Assembly: GCA_001311805.1 (NCBI GenBank)
Contig: BBCA01000006.1
Coordinates: 1 to 64,000 of the forward strand
Origin: Lentibacillus juripiscarius JCM 12147
Lineage (GTDB): Bacteria; Bacillota; Bacilli; Bacillales_D; Amphibacillaceae
Length of the DNA stretch: 64,000 bases
Direction: 5' to 3'
In this document: one piece after another, positions 51,630 to 61,458 of the stretch
How positions within the stretch are numbered: position 1 is the stretch's first letter
Layout of the letters: every line of letters starts with the position of its first letter
Notes under the pieces: model-generated
What the model saw: the letters and a program-made list of their open reading frames with translations, nothing else
Database searches by the model: none
Told to the model about the DNA's origin: nothing
Position numbers and translations under genes: made by a program

Positions 51630-52035
51630 AGGACCATTGAATACTCGATAAGCCATGTTCTGTTCCGCTGCACTTCTGCGGTGGTCAGCCTTGTACAGCG
51701 GTCGTAATCATCTATCTACAGACATGTTTCCAATGCCTGTCCCTTTTTCGGTTCATTTTCCTAATCAAGGATGCCCCTACCTATTTTTGGGTTGCTCACT
51801 CGTGGGGTTTACCGCGTTCCACCCGGATCGTTTCCAATCCGGCTTCGTCACTGTGGCACTTTCAAGTGTAGTCATCCATGTCATAGGAGTTAGGACTTTC
51901 CACTGCCGTTAGCCGTTTTGGCTACCTTGACTTATGATTTCGTCAAGCACGAACACTACAGGCATCGCAGCCTGTGTGAGCATGGACTTTCCTCTGCATA
52001 GAATCCTATACAGCGATTACGTGAGTATTCAATTA
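51630..52035 (-). ncRNA. rnpB: RNase P RNA, type B
   Basis: Catalytic RNA of RNase P (tRNA 5' maturation), about 400 nt. Helix P1 is formed by ATTGAATACTC at the 5' end (52033 down to 52023) and GAGTATTCAAT at the 3' end (51646 to 51636). Conserved blocks in order are GTAATCGCTG, GAGGAAAGTCCATGCTC, GTAGTGTTCGTGC, GAAAGTGCCACAGTGACG, GTGGAACGCGGTAAACCCC, GTAGATAGATGATTACG and ACAGAACATGGCTTA. These match B. subtilis rnpB. It lies between gpsB and rlmL as in Bacillus. Frames on either strand here are not coding. Confidence 0.96.
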
Positions 52036-52047
52036 CAATCTATGTAT

Positions 52048-52076
52048 AGTGTAGCATATATTTTACGATATTTCAC
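52048..52076 (-). promoter_or_regulatory. Likely promoter of rnpB
   Basis: On the - strand GTGAAA is followed after 17 bp by TACACT (52053 to 52048), with TGC directly before it, an extended -10. The predicted start is within about 10 nt of the RNA 5' end. Confidence 0.55.
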
Positions 52077-52095
52077 TGGTAATGAGAACCAGTTT

Positions 52096-52395
52096 TTATG
52101 AATCAGCGTATTTTTTACCAAATACGGCTTTTTCCAGGTTGGATACTCGTTTTAAAATATCGTAATTGACCTGATGATTCGGGGCTGCTGCCCGGCTTTT
52201 TGTCTGATCGGACTGTTTCTGCAGCCGCTCATTTTCCTGACGCAGTTTATCTATTTCCTGCTGAAACGCTTCATAGTCCTGAATGATTGTATCTAGGAAT
52301 TCATCGACTTCTTCCTGGTGATAGCCACGCATTGCCGTTTTAAATTCTTTTTCCAGAATATCTTTCCCCGTCATTTGAATGCGGTCCGTATTCAT
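52096..52395 (-). CDS. gpsB: Cell division protein GpsB
   Basis: 99 residues, intact. DivIVA-like N-domain: [32 protein letters not shown], then a coiled coil ([14 protein letters not shown]) and a short C-terminal helix ([18 protein letters not shown]). It guides PBP1 between elongation and division sites, and two class A PBPs are in this window. ATG 52395 follows AGAGGTGAC; an in-frame extension to 52440 has no site. Confidence 0.93.
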   Translation of the reverse strand: MNTDRIQMTGKDILEKEFKTAMRGYHQEEVDEFLDTIIQDYEAFQQEIDKLRQENERLQKQSDQTKSRAAAPNHQVNYDILKRVSNLEKAVFGKKYADS

Positions 52396-52562
52396 TTCAC
52401 AGTCACCTCTGTATAACAGTTGATTTTCTATTGATTCCATTCGCGGGCGGACATGCTCATTTTCATTGTACTGACAGCTCTCTTAATTTATGCATTCTGC
52501 TTAAGTCCCTTTATCAGTATAACATGGATAGAAATGTTTTCCTATAGAAGTATGATGGTTAG

Positions 52563-52590
52563 AAAAACTTGGCTTTTTCTCCAAGTCTTT
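52563..52590 (-). terminator. Terminator of cdd
   Basis: On the - strand AAAGACTTGG ... CCAAGTTTTT: a 6-bp GC-containing stem (ACTTGG/CCAAGT), 8-nt loop and T run. From 52396 to 52666 no gene is seen. Confidence 0.6.
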
Positions 52591-52666
52591 AGTGAAAGGC
52601 TTCGTTTTAACTTTAAGGTCAACCATAATTTATACTTTCCGGACGTACAAAAGAAGCCGACCCATG

Positions 52667-53079
52667 TCAGCTTCCTCCTTGGCTTGCGTCCATATCGTCA
52701 GATCGGAATGAAAATGGCAGCAGTTCTTCCATTGTCAGTGTTTTCACATCGTTATGTGCGTTCGTCAAATGTATGTTCAGACCACTGTCAAAAAACTCAC
52801 TCATGACCTGCCGGCAAGAACCGCACGGCGGGACGGGGCGCGCTGTATCAGCGGCGACAGCCATCTCGAGAAATGAATGTTCTCCATCGGCAACAGCCCT
52901 GAAGATAGCCACCCGCTCTGCGCAGCAGCTCACTGGATACGCGGCGTTTCGATGTTGCACCCGGTATATACCTTGCCGGAAGCAGTTTTTACCGCAGCAC
53001 CGACAGGGAATTGGGAATAAGGGACATAAGCTTTTGCGAGCATATCTTTTGCTTTGGCAATCAAATCATTGCGCTGCAT
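52667..53079 (-). CDS. cdd: Cytidine deaminase (one frameshift)
   Basis: Deaminates cytidine and deoxycytidine; about 136 residues. ATG 53079 gives MQRNDLIAKAKDMLAKAYVP, SQFPVGAAVKTASG. One A is missing near 52953; restoring it gives CNIENAAYPVSCCAERVAIF with the catalytic CAE and zinc ligand, and VPPCGSCRQVM supplies the other two Cys. It is a pyrimidine salvage enzyme. The site GGGGAGAG precedes the start. Confidence 0.9.
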
Positions 53080-53148
53080 ACCGGACTCTCCCCCTTTACA
53101 CTGAAATGGAAACTAATTATAAAAGAATACCTGTTACTTGTAAAGCTT

Positions 53149-53505
53149 TCAATCCTCCTCCAGCTCGTCCAGGAGTTTATCGAGGATGAAATGGATGGAG
53201 TGATTCAGCTCCATATAACGTTTCCGCTTCACATCTACATAAAAACTGTGCATCATCAATAATTCCATGTTTTCTTTAGTGGATGTTACTTGCTGGGGAT
53301 GCAGATTGACGTGACGCTGTTTAACGGCATACAGTGCATGATCTTCCCAGTCCTTCAGGAGGTTATAAATGGGTTCTGTATATGTTTTTACCATTTGGAA
53401 AAACGCTTTATCCTTTCTGCTTTCCGGCGGCTTATTCGCATTGTAGATTTCTTCAAGCTTATTCAAATGGTATTGAAATTGCTGTGTCTGCTGTAATAGT
53501 TCCAT
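53149..53505 (-). CDS. yppE: YppE-family protein (DUF1798)
   Basis: 118 residues, intact, mainly alpha-helical: LQQTQQFQYHLNKLEEIYNA, PIYNLLKDWEDHALYAVKQR, then YMELNHSIHFILDKLLDELE. These blocks and the length match YppE. Function is unknown. In B. subtilis it lies in the yppC-G cluster next to recU, the same surroundings as here. Confidence 0.75.
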   Translation of the reverse strand: MELLQQTQQFQYHLNKLEEIYNANKPPESRKDKAFFQMVKTYTEPIYNLLKDWEDHALYAVKQRHVNLHPQQVTSTKENMELLMMHSFYVDVKRKRYMELNHSIHFILDKLLDELEED

Positions 53506-53591
53506 ACTGAAATCCTGCCTTTTTCTTTACTAATCCCTGCAGGAAATAGTGTATCATTTTAGCATCAGAAATGCATGCATCTGTCAGCATA

Positions 53592-53900
53592 TTAGGATGA
53601 TTGCTTTACTTCTTCGGTGAAGTCAGCGTTATCGGATGGGGACGGATAATTAGCATCTTGCGTTTGTACGTGTGTTTTTACCAGTTTTTCTATCCTGAAT
53701 TGAGCCCGGCTCAGTTCATCTTTATTGGTTCGGAATTGGTCCCTGACACTGTTATCTGCTGCCATGGCGATTTTGTTCCATGAGTCGCAGCTGATCAGCC
53801 ATCCCCCGTTATAGCATCTGCAAAAATGTTGCTTATCGGTCCCTTCGCTCATTCCCCTGGGCAATCTTATTTCTGTCATCCGTTTCACCTTCCCTTTCAT
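53592..53900 (-). CDS. Uncharacterised protein, 102 residues
   Basis: Not recognised. The frame has a Cys/Trp-containing N-terminal region (DKQHFCRCYNGGWLISCDSW) and a charged C-terminal helix (DELSRAQFRIEKLVKTHVQT). The start is uncertain: ATG 53900 or ATG 53879 is possible, the latter preceded by AAGGTGAAACGG. It occupies the yppD/yppF region of the Bacillus order. A frameshift between the two parts cannot be excluded. Confidence 0.45.
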   Translation of the reverse strand: MKGKVKRMTEIRLPRGMSEGTDKQHFCRCYNGGWLISCDSWNKIAMAADNSVRDQFRTNKDELSRAQFRIEKLVKTHVQTQDANYPSPSDNADFTEEVKQSS

Positions 53901-54028
53901 CAGTTACTCATTACTTCGGCGAAAACCTGCCCTTCCCTGCCTGCTCGACAAAACTAGAAGAATAATGGCAAAACCAGTGTATATTCGCTCGACCTCAGGC
54001 AAACTAACAAGGAAAGGAGGGTAACAGG

Positions 54029-54130
54029 ATGGAAAACAAACCGTCACAACAAAAACAAACAAACATCACCAGAAGAAAGAAAACCGCACCCGGGACAAAA
54101 TTGGATGGACCTAACCGGCCGTCCACGTAA
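54029..54130 (+). CDS. sspM: Small acid-soluble spore protein M
   Basis: A 33-residue spore protein, below usual ORF size limits. ATG 54029 follows AAAGGAGGG. The sequence begins MENKPSQQKQTNITRRKK and ends KLDGPNRPST; B. subtilis SspM is 34 residues and ends KLGGPNRPST. Minor SASPs are made only in the forespore. Intact, followed by a strong terminator. Confidence 0.8.
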   Translation: MENKPSQQKQTNITRRKKTAPGTKLDGPNRPST

Positions 54131-54146
54131 ATTGCTATCTGTAAAA

Positions 54147-54179
54147 ATCGGCATTCGCTCATCATTTGCGAATGCCGAT
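54147..54179. terminator. Terminator shared by sspM and yppC
   Basis: ATCGGCATTCGC (54147-54158) and GCGAATGCCGAT (54168-54179), perfect 12-bp stem, 9-nt loop, AT-rich flanks on both sides. Confidence 0.85.
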
Positions 54180-54190
54180 ATATATTTCCG

Positions 54191-55145
54191 TCATGTTGAG
54201 TCAGGTGTGAAGACGCCTTTAAGATGACTATATGCGTATAATAGTTTTCTTCTGTTATAAAAAGACTTTTTATTCCGGAATCAGGCTTAGCGGATATTGG
54301 ATTGGTCCATTTTCGTTTAACCCCCCTGATTTTGTGCCAGTCCTTGCGAATAATATCCTGATGGGTTATGACAGGATAGACAGACCTTAAAAAGGGGCTT
54401 TCTCGAAAGGACTGTGAAAAACTGTTCATAGTCACGACGAGATCCGGTGTGTTCCCTCGTCAGCACAAAATCAAGCAGCGAATCATATACAGCTGGATGA
54501 AACACGATGGAAGCAATCCGTTTGCCCATGTCTATCCGTTTATTGATATTCGTGAAATCATGAACAAAGCTCCATAAAGCCTTCCGAACCTGTCGGGAAG
54601 GAGAACGGCATTTAACAATAGCATATCCTGCAAAAGGTATGGCAGACGCATAAAATGCGATACTGAAAATAATCCTGTTTGATGACCGGAGAATGGATAA
54701 CATTTTGTTCATTAATAATCAAAGCAGTCATCAGACGGTTCCGGTCACTGTGCTTCCAAAAGTAATCCCATTCTTTTTTCATGAAACGTGATACACGAAA
54801 TCGGGATAATAGATGGAACAATGGCTGGTTGTAGTGGATGGACAGTGCGTAAGTAAGCAGTTGTGGGTATGCATCTGAAAAAATGAGCCAATTTGCCCGT
54901 TCGTATGTCATGAAGAGACGGTTACGCTGTTTAGTGGACAGTATTTTTCGGAACGGCGACAAGTGAAGATCTGTCATATTCCAGCCGGCATTACGGGACA
55001 CCATGCTGGCCAACAAAGCCCATTTCATTTCAGGGTATTGCATGTAGAAGTTTTGATAGGCCTTTGTCCGGGAAATGTTATCCGCGTTATGCTTTTTCGT
55101 TTCAGATAGTATATAATGAAGGTGTTCGTCCTTGGTTTCGCGCAT
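54191..55145 (-). CDS. yppC: YppC-family protein, DUF2515 (about three frameshifts)
   Basis: About 318 residues, near the 322 of B. subtilis YppC. ATG 55145 follows GGAGGT. Blocks: ISRTKAYQNFYMQYPEMKWA, LLASMVSRNAGWNMTDLH, LFMTYERANWLIFSDAYPQL and, after a break near 54690, RKALWSFVHDFTNINKRIDM with GKRIASIVFHPAVYDSLL. Further breaks near 54390 and 54230; the corrected end YSHLKGVFTPDST stops at 54191. Function is unknown. It is divergent from recU, as in Bacillus. Confidence 0.8.
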
Positions 55146-55223
55146 GAGAGTGACCTCCAAACAAGGTTTATAGTCAATAAAGGGTTTTTTGATATGATAC
55201 AGTAACATGCGGAGGGAGTATAC

Positions 55224-55814
55224 ATGCACTATCCAAATGGAAGAAAGAACAACCATACTTACAAGACCTTGTCGATTGCAAACCGGGCCCAGGGATTCAG
55301 CAACCGGGGCATGACACTTGAGGAAGATATCAATGCAGCTAATACTTATTATCGTGACATGGACAAAGCAGTTATTCACAAAAACCGACCCCCATTCAGG
55401 TGGTCAATGTCCATTATCCGAAGCGAAGTGCTGCCGTCATTACAGAAGGCTATTTCAAACAGCCTTCTACGACTGATTACAACGGTATTTACCGCGGAAG
55501 GCATATTGATTTTGAAGCAAAAGAAACCAAAATAAAACACGATTCCCGCTTGCGAATATTCATGAGCACCAGATCAGGCACATGAAATCGATAGCGAAAC
55601 AGGGAGCGGTTTGTTTTCTTATTATTCGATTCTCAGCCTATGAGGAGACCTATTATATGCCGGCTGAGGTGCTATTCCGATACTGGGATGCTCAATTTAA
55701 CGGCGGAAAGAAATCCATTCGTTACGAAACGATCGTAAAAGAAGGATATCTAGTACCATTTCACTACCAGGCAAGGGTAAATTATCTGGCAGTTATCGAT
55801 AAGCTTTATTTTAG
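55224..55814 (+). CDS. recU: Holliday junction resolvase RecU (three or four frameshifts)
   Basis: Cuts four-way junctions during recombination and chromosome segregation; about 197 residues. ATG 55224 follows [46 protein letters not shown] is conserved. In the corrected frame [19 protein letters not shown], then QPSTTDYNG and HIDFEAKET hold the catalytic Asp and Glu. Breaks lie near 55385, 55530 and 55625. The end is uncertain: relatives stop soon after the IDKLYF-type motif, which would leave the GGAGGAG at 55818 free to serve ponA. Terminus-proximal location is common for it beside ponA. Confidence 0.85.
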
Positions 55815-55832
55815 ATTGGAGGAGAATGAGCA

Positions 55833-58649
55833 ATGGCAGAAAATGGCCAATCTCGTACAGCAAGAAGGAAACAAAAAAAAAGCGTCCAAAAACCATTGTG
55901 GAAAAAAAAATAGCATTATGGACTATCGTTGCTATGCTGGCAATCGGAATTGGTGTCGGTGCCCTTTTCACCTATTATATTGCCACCGCACCGGATATTG
56001 ATGCATCTAAAACTGGATACACCGTTTTCATCGAAATTATATGACAAAGATGGCGAGTTGTTTGCCGATTTAGGCAGGAAACAGCGAACGAAGGTTGAAT
56101 TTGATGATTTGCCGCAAGTGCTGATTGATGCTGTGACCGCCACCGAAGATGCCAGGTTTTTTGATCACCCAGGTATTGATGTATGGCGAATTGGCGGAGC
56201 AGTAGTCGCCAATATAACAGATGGGTTCGGATCTGAAGGTGCCAGTACTATTACCCAGCAGGTTGTCGAGAAGTCATTCCTGTCACCAGAGAAAAAATCA
56301 GTCTTAAAGTTCAGGAAATGTGGCTGGCATTGCAGCTGGAACGGAAATATTCCAAAGAGCGCATACTGGAAATGTATTTAAATAAAATCTTTTACGGCAA
56401 CCAGGCCTATGGCGTCGCAAAAGCTGCGGAGGTCTATTTTGGGAAAACAGATCTGAATGAATTGACACTGCCTGAAGCTGCCATTCTTGCCGGATTGCCT
56501 CAGCGCCCTACTGCATATAATCCGTTTAAGAACCCGGATTTAATGAAAGACCGAATGAACACTGTTCTGCATTTGATGGTCGAGCATGGAAAAATAACGG
56601 AAAAAGAAGCAGAGGAAGCAAGACAGGTAGATATTCCTTCCCTTCTTACAGATGAAAAGCCCGATTCGACTAAATACCAGGCATTTGTGCAGCAAGTAAG
56701 GAAGGAAGTCGAGCAGAAGGTGGATGGCGCTGATATTTACACGGATGGGTTAAAAATTTATACAACCATCGATACTGATGCACAAGAACATGTCGAATTT
56801 TTACTGTCGGACAGTGAAGATAATCCAATCAGCTATCCTGAACCTGTTGTTAATCCAGATAGTGATGAAGGTGAAAAAGTAGGGGCGGAAGCCGGGATGA
56901 CAGTGCTGGATACGAAAACGGGTGCCGTTCGGGCAATCGGCGGAGCTCGTAATGGACTGGAAAGTCAAGGATTTAATCATGCAACGCAAATGGAGCGGCA
57001 GCCCGGTTCAACGTTTAAACCAATTATGGATTATGGCCCTGCGATTGAAAATATGCAGTGGTCCACCTATCATCAGCTGAATGATGATGGTCCATATGAC
57101 ATTGCAGGAAGCGGCGGAAAGCAAATTGAAACGTGGGCTGATTCCTACTTTGGGTGGGTCACAGCAAGGTATGCCCTGCAGCAGTCACTCAACGTCCCTG
57201 CTGTAAAAACATTCGAGGAAGTCGGCCAGAAAAATGCAAAAGCATTTGCTGAAAAGTTGGGAATTGGGTTTGGGGACAATAACGTTAAGCTGACAGATGC
57301 CATTGGTGGGAATATTGGCACGAACCCACTGGAACTTGCTGGAGCATACCGCGCTTTTGCCAACGGAGGCATTTATAATGAGCCGTATACAGTGACAAAG
57401 TTGAATTTCCGGAAAGTGGAAAAACCGTTAACCTGAAGCCGGAACCTGAAGCGGTCATGTCCGATTCCACGGCATATATGATTACGGATATGCTTAAATC
57501 GGTCGTTCAACAAGGGACGGGTGAACTGGCCAATATCCCTGATCTTCCGATTGCTGGAAAACGGGAACCACAACCAGACCTGATGTCGAGGGCTCCCCTG
57601 ACGCGTGGTTCAGTGGTTACAGCACAAATTACACGATATCAGTCTGGACCGGTTATGATAATAATAACATTGGCTTGCAGGGTGCAGAGACGAAGATTCC
57701 GCTCACTTTGTTCAAACATACAATGTCTGAACTGTCAAAAGGTATGGAGACACCCGACTTTACTAAACCAGATTCAGTAGTTGAAGTTGCCGTTGAGGAA
57801 GGCTCAAGGCCGGCAAAACTGCCAAGTGACTATACACCGGAATCGCAAATCGTTACGGAACTGTTTGTTAAAGGAACAGAACCAACGAAAACATCAGATA
57901 GATATGATCAGCTGGACCCTGTTAAAGACTTGAAAGCAACATTTGATAAAGAATCGAATTCCATTCAGGCAGAGTGGAAATATGACACGGAACAAGAAGT
58001 TTCATTTAAAGTAAGTGCCAGTGTTGATGGAGGGCAAAAGCAAGAATTGTCATCAACCGAAGAAACGTCGATTGAAATAGCCAATGTGGAACCAGGTACA
58101 GAATATGAAATCCAGGTTGTTGCAGCCAGCGGTAAAACAGAAGGTAATACAAGTGAGCCAGCAACAACAACCGTAAAAGTTCCGGAAGACATGGAAGACG
58201 ACGAAGATGAGGAAGAAGATGGCGACGAAAAGGAAAATGAAGGAGGAAATATCCCAGCGATTGGTTCTCTAAGTGCAAAGCCGATACCGTCTGAAGTAGC
58301 TATTGATGTCTCCTGGCAATACAATGGCCCTCCCGTACAATATGAAGTGACGGTTTCGCAAGGTGGAACCCCGATTCAGACCCAAACGGTCGGTACAAAA
58401 GGAATTGTCATCGAAGGAAACGGTGTGCAACCGGGGCAAACCTACTCGATAACGGTTGTCCCTGTTGGTCAGAATGGTGCAAACCAAGGTGTTAACGGGG
58501 AAGCGAAAAGTACAGAAGTCACCATACCACAGTCTGATGAAGGTGGTTCAGATGATGGGGGCTCAGATGAAGGCAGTTCAGATGGTGGCAGTTCCGATGA
58601 AGAAGAAACAGGTGGCGAAGAAGATACAGAAGAAAAAGAATCCGCCTGA
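55833..58649 (+). CDS. ponA: Class A penicillin-binding protein PBP1 with C-terminal fibronectin-like repeats (about five frameshifts)
   Basis: Main bifunctional peptidoglycan synthase, about 940 residues. ATG 55833 follows GGAGGAG and gives MAENGQSRTARRKQKK, then anchor WTIVAMLAIGIGVGALFTYY. GT51: ATEDARFFDHPGIDVWRIGG and GASTITQQVVEKSFLSPEKK. Transpeptidase: RQPGSTFKPIMDYGPA (SxxK), QQSLNVPA (SxN) and, after restoring one A near 57555, IAGKTGTTTRPDVEG (KTG). The tail has a fibronectin III-like domain (about residues 690-780), an acidic linker (EDDEDEEEDGDEKENE), a second such domain and a Ser/Asp/Gly/Glu-rich end. recU-ponA is the conserved Bacillus operon. Confidence 0.92.
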
Positions 58650-58657
58650 CACGATGA

Positions 58658-58692
58658 AAAGAGGCAGCTTCTAATCTAGAAGCTGCCTCTTT
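58658..58692. terminator. Bidirectional terminator between ponA and nth
   Basis: AAAGAGGCAGCTTCT (58658-58672) and AGAAGCTGCCTCTTT (58678-58692), perfect 15-bp stem with a 5-nt loop. Confidence 0.9.
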
Positions 58693-58707
58693 CATTCACT
58701 GTTCAAA

Positions 58708-59358
58708 TCATTTCTCTTTTTTCATACGCTTCTGTCCTTCCCGGCAAAGATCAAGCAGCGGACATTCCGGGCATTGCGGGTTTCTTGCCTTGCAATGGTA
58801 CCGGCCAAAGAAAATCATCCGATGATGTGTGGCCGCCCAAGCCTCTTTTGGCACCTTTCTCATCAATGTCTCTTCTACTTCCAGAACGGAATCTTTCCAG
58901 CGGCATATGCCCAGGCGTTTTGCAACTCGTTCTACATGTGTATCAACAGCGATAGCTGGTTCATTAAATGCAACTGATGCCACAACATTAGCGGTTTTCC
59001 GGCCGACACCCGCTAATTTCATCAACTCTTCCTTTGATTTTGGTACTTCCCCGCCATAATCGTCAATCAGCATTTGACACAGTTTGCGGATATTTTTGGC
59101 TTTGTTGCGGTACAGCCCGATTGACTTTATATCCTGTTCAAGTTCCGATAATGGAACGGCCAGATAGTCTTCTGGTGTTTTATACTTGTCAAACAATGAT
59201 GCTGTAACCTTATTGACAAGATTATCTGTACACTGGGCGGATAATAAGACGGCGATGACAAGTTCAAATGGGTTCTGGTGGTCCAACTCACACTGTGCTT
59301 CCGGATACATTTCCTCCATCACTTCAAGACAGTGCTGCACTTGTTTCTTATTCAGCAT
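58708..59358 (-). CDS. nth: Endonuclease III
   Basis: Base-excision repair glycosylase/AP lyase for oxidised pyrimidines; 216 residues, intact. The helix-hairpin-helix with catalytic Lys is LMKLAGVGRKTANVVASVAF; the catalytic Asp is in AIAVDTHVERV; the 4Fe-4S Cys are in CKARNPQCPECPLLDLC. ATG 59358 is chosen: it lies 5 bp after dnaD, with GGAGGAGGAA about 10 bp upstream. ypoC, which follows nth in B. subtilis, is missing. Confidence 0.94.
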   Translation of the reverse strand: MLNKKQVQHCLEVMEEMYPEAQCELDHQNPFELVIAVLLSAQCTDNLVNKVTASLFDKYKTPEDYLAVPLSELEQDIKSIGLYRNKAKNIRKLCQMLIDDYGGEVPKSKEELMKLAGVGRKTANVVASVAFNEPAIAVDTHVERVAKRLGICRWKDSVLEVEETLMRKVPKEAWAATHHRMIFFGRYHCKARNPQCPECPLLDLCREGQKRMKKEK

Positions 59359-59363
59359 TCCTC

Positions 59364-60044
59364 CTATTCCTCCTCCAGCCAATTATAATAAATGGATGTA
59401 TCCCGTTTTTCTTCCGAGGGCTCTTTTTTGCCTGACTGGGCTTCATGAAAAGCTTTACTGGCCTCCCGAGCCTGCTCAACAGAATGAATTCCTTTCTTTT
59501 TCCACTCACGGAGAATCCGGTCAATATATTTGAAGTTAAGTTTTCCCATGAGCACCGACTCCCGCAATGCCGCTTTAATCAATGCAGGTGCCAGATCATC
59601 CTCATCAAGCCACGAATTAATCATCTCGATTTCAAAAGGAGATAATGGCCTTCCAAATTCCTGTTCGAATAAAATAAAGATCGTCCCGTCGTGTTCCTCC
59701 GTTGTATCTTGCTGCTCTTCAGAGAACAATTTCTCCCAGAGCGGATTCAAACTATAAGCTTCTGTTAGCCGATTTTGTTCATTTTTCAGCTGCTCAATGG
59801 ATAAAAAGTTCTGTTGAATTAGCTTTCGCAGTATGTTAGCACAGTCCTTCTCACTAATGGTAAGATGTGCCGCCAGGTCTCCCGGGGTTGGGAATTCATT
59901 ATTTTCCTGCATAAAGCGGACAAGCTGCAGCATAATCATTACTTCTGTTTCATTCAGTCCGAGTGATGTATACCGTTCGAGCAGCCTTACAGGTATTTGC
60001 ACCTGATTCAGTAAAATTTCCTGAAATGAAATGAATTTAGTCAT
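59364..60044 (-). CDS. dnaD: DNA replication initiation protein DnaD
   Basis: 226 residues, intact. N-terminal winged helix (about residues 25-95: LNETEVMIMLQLVRFMQENN, FPTPGDLAAHLTISEKDC) and C-terminal DnaD domain (FGRPLSPFEIEMINSWLDED, LIKAALRESVLMGKLNFKYI, DRILREWKKKGI). It helps load the replicative helicase at oriC and restart sites. It is in an operon with nth as in Bacillus. Confidence 0.94.
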   Translation of the reverse strand: MTKFISFQEILLNQVQIPVRLLERYTSLGLNETEVMIMLQLVRFMQENNEFPTPGDLAAHLTISEKDCANILRKLIQQNFLSIEQLKNEQNRLTEAYSLNPLWEKLFSEEQQDTTEEHDGTIFILFEQEFGRPLSPFEIEMINSWLDEDDLAPALIKAALRESVLMGKLNFKYIDRILREWKKKGIHSVEQAREASKAFHEAQSGKKEPSEEKRDTSIYYNWLEEE

Positions 60045-60089
60045 AGGGATTGATACACCTCATTCCTTAATATGCCACCTAAGAGATAA

Positions 60090-60116
60090 AACCCCTTGCG
60101 CTGGGCAAGGGATTTT
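60090..60116 (-). terminator. Terminator of asnS
   Basis: CCCTTGC / GCAAGGG form a 7-bp stem with a short loop; on the - strand GGGGTTTTATC follows. Confidence 0.65.
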
Positions 60117-60144
60117 ACAACATACACTATTGCCATGTCAACAC

Positions 60145-61438
60145 TCACGGATAAAGGCGATTCAAAAGCCTTGGGAATGGAATCGTCTCACGCACATGTT
60201 CCACCCCGGCAATCCATGCAACCGTCCGTTCCAGTCCAAGTCCAAAGCCGGAATGTGGTACACTGCCGTATTGCCGCAGTTCCAGATACCATTGGTAGGC
60301 AGGTCCGGATAAATCATGTTCCTCATAACGCTGTTTCATTAATTCAGGATCATCAATCCGTTGCGAACCGCCAACAACTTCCCCATATCCTTCCGGTGCA
60401 ATGAGATCCGCGCATAGAACAACTTCCGGACGCTCCGGATCAGGCTTCATGTAAAATGCCTTTATGTCAGCCGGGTAATTGGTGATGAAGACTGGTTTGT
60501 CAAAGCTTTCAGCGATGGCTGTTTCGTGCGGCGCACCAAAGTCTTCTCCCCACTCAATATCATCAAATCCCTTTTCTTTTAATAACTGTACGGCATCATC
60601 ATAACTGATTCTTGGAAATGGTGCCTGGATTGTTTCTAATTTTGTGGTATCACGGCCGAGTGTCTGCAGCTCAAGTGAGCAGTTTTTAAGAACAGACTGC
60701 ACGACAAAACTGACATACTGTTCTTGTATTTCCAGGCTTTCTTCATGATCGACAAAGGCCATTTCCGGTTCAATCATCCAAAACTCAATCAAATGCCGGC
60801 GCGTTTTGGATTTTTCTGCGCGGAATGTCGGTCCAAATGAGAAAACTTTCCCTAGAGCCATTGCAGCTGCCTCCATATAGAGCTGCCCGCTTTGGGATAA
60901 GTAAGCATCCTCATCAAAATATTTGGTATGGAATAATTCGGTTGTACCTTCTGCAGAAGCACCAGTCAAAATCGGTGCGTCCACCTTCATATAGCCATTT
61001 TCATTAAAGTATTGATACGTCGCCCTGATAATTTCGTTTCTGATTTTCATCACCGCATGCTGACGGCTGGAGCGAAGCCATAAATGGCGATGATCCATTA
61101 AAAATTCAGTTCCGTGTTCTTTCGGCGTGATTGGGTAGTCTGAAGCTTCCTGGATCAGTTCAATATCCGTCACCTGCATTTCATAACCGAATGGAGACCG
61201 TTTATCCTCAACAATTATGCCGGTTATGTACATGGATGATTCCTGATTTAAATTTTTGGCAAGCTGGAACACTTCTTCGGTGACATCATTTTTGGCAACA
61301 ACTCCCTGAATAAATCCAGTCCCATCCCGCAGCTGCAGAAATGCAATTTTTTCCGCTTGACCGTTTATTCGTCAGCCATACACCAATGGTGACTTCTTGC
61401 CCTTCGTATGCTGGTACTTGTGCTATGGTTGTTTTCAT
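60145..61438 (-). CDS. asnS: Asparaginyl-tRNA synthetase (one frameshift)
   Basis: Charges tRNA-Asn; about 431 residues, class IIb. The N-terminal OB-fold ([28 protein letters not shown]) binds the anticodon; an indel near 61365 breaks it. Catalytic motif 2 is [20 protein letters not shown] and motif 3 is [15 protein letters not shown]; motif 1 is [23 protein letters not shown] 61438 begins [14 protein letters not shown]. It lies 20 bp after aspB, the conserved aspB-asnS-dnaD-nth order. No T-box is present in the gap. Confidence 0.95.
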
Positions 61439-61458
61439 ACATTGCTACCTCCAATAAG

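Noticed and set aside
51655..51912. Open frame on the + strand over rnpB
   Set aside because: The region is a clear type B RNase P RNA on the - strand with all conserved blocks; the frame is accidental.
52453..52806. Open frame on the + strand overlapping the cdd terminator and 3' end
   Set aside because: It runs antisense through cdd and its terminator, with no binding site and no family similarity.
60045..61458. T-box or riboswitch control of asnS
   Set aside because: asnS starts only 20 bp after aspB, and no T-box, specifier loop or antiterminator fits in any gap there. I also saw no SAM, FMN, purine or lysine riboswitch elsewhere in the window.
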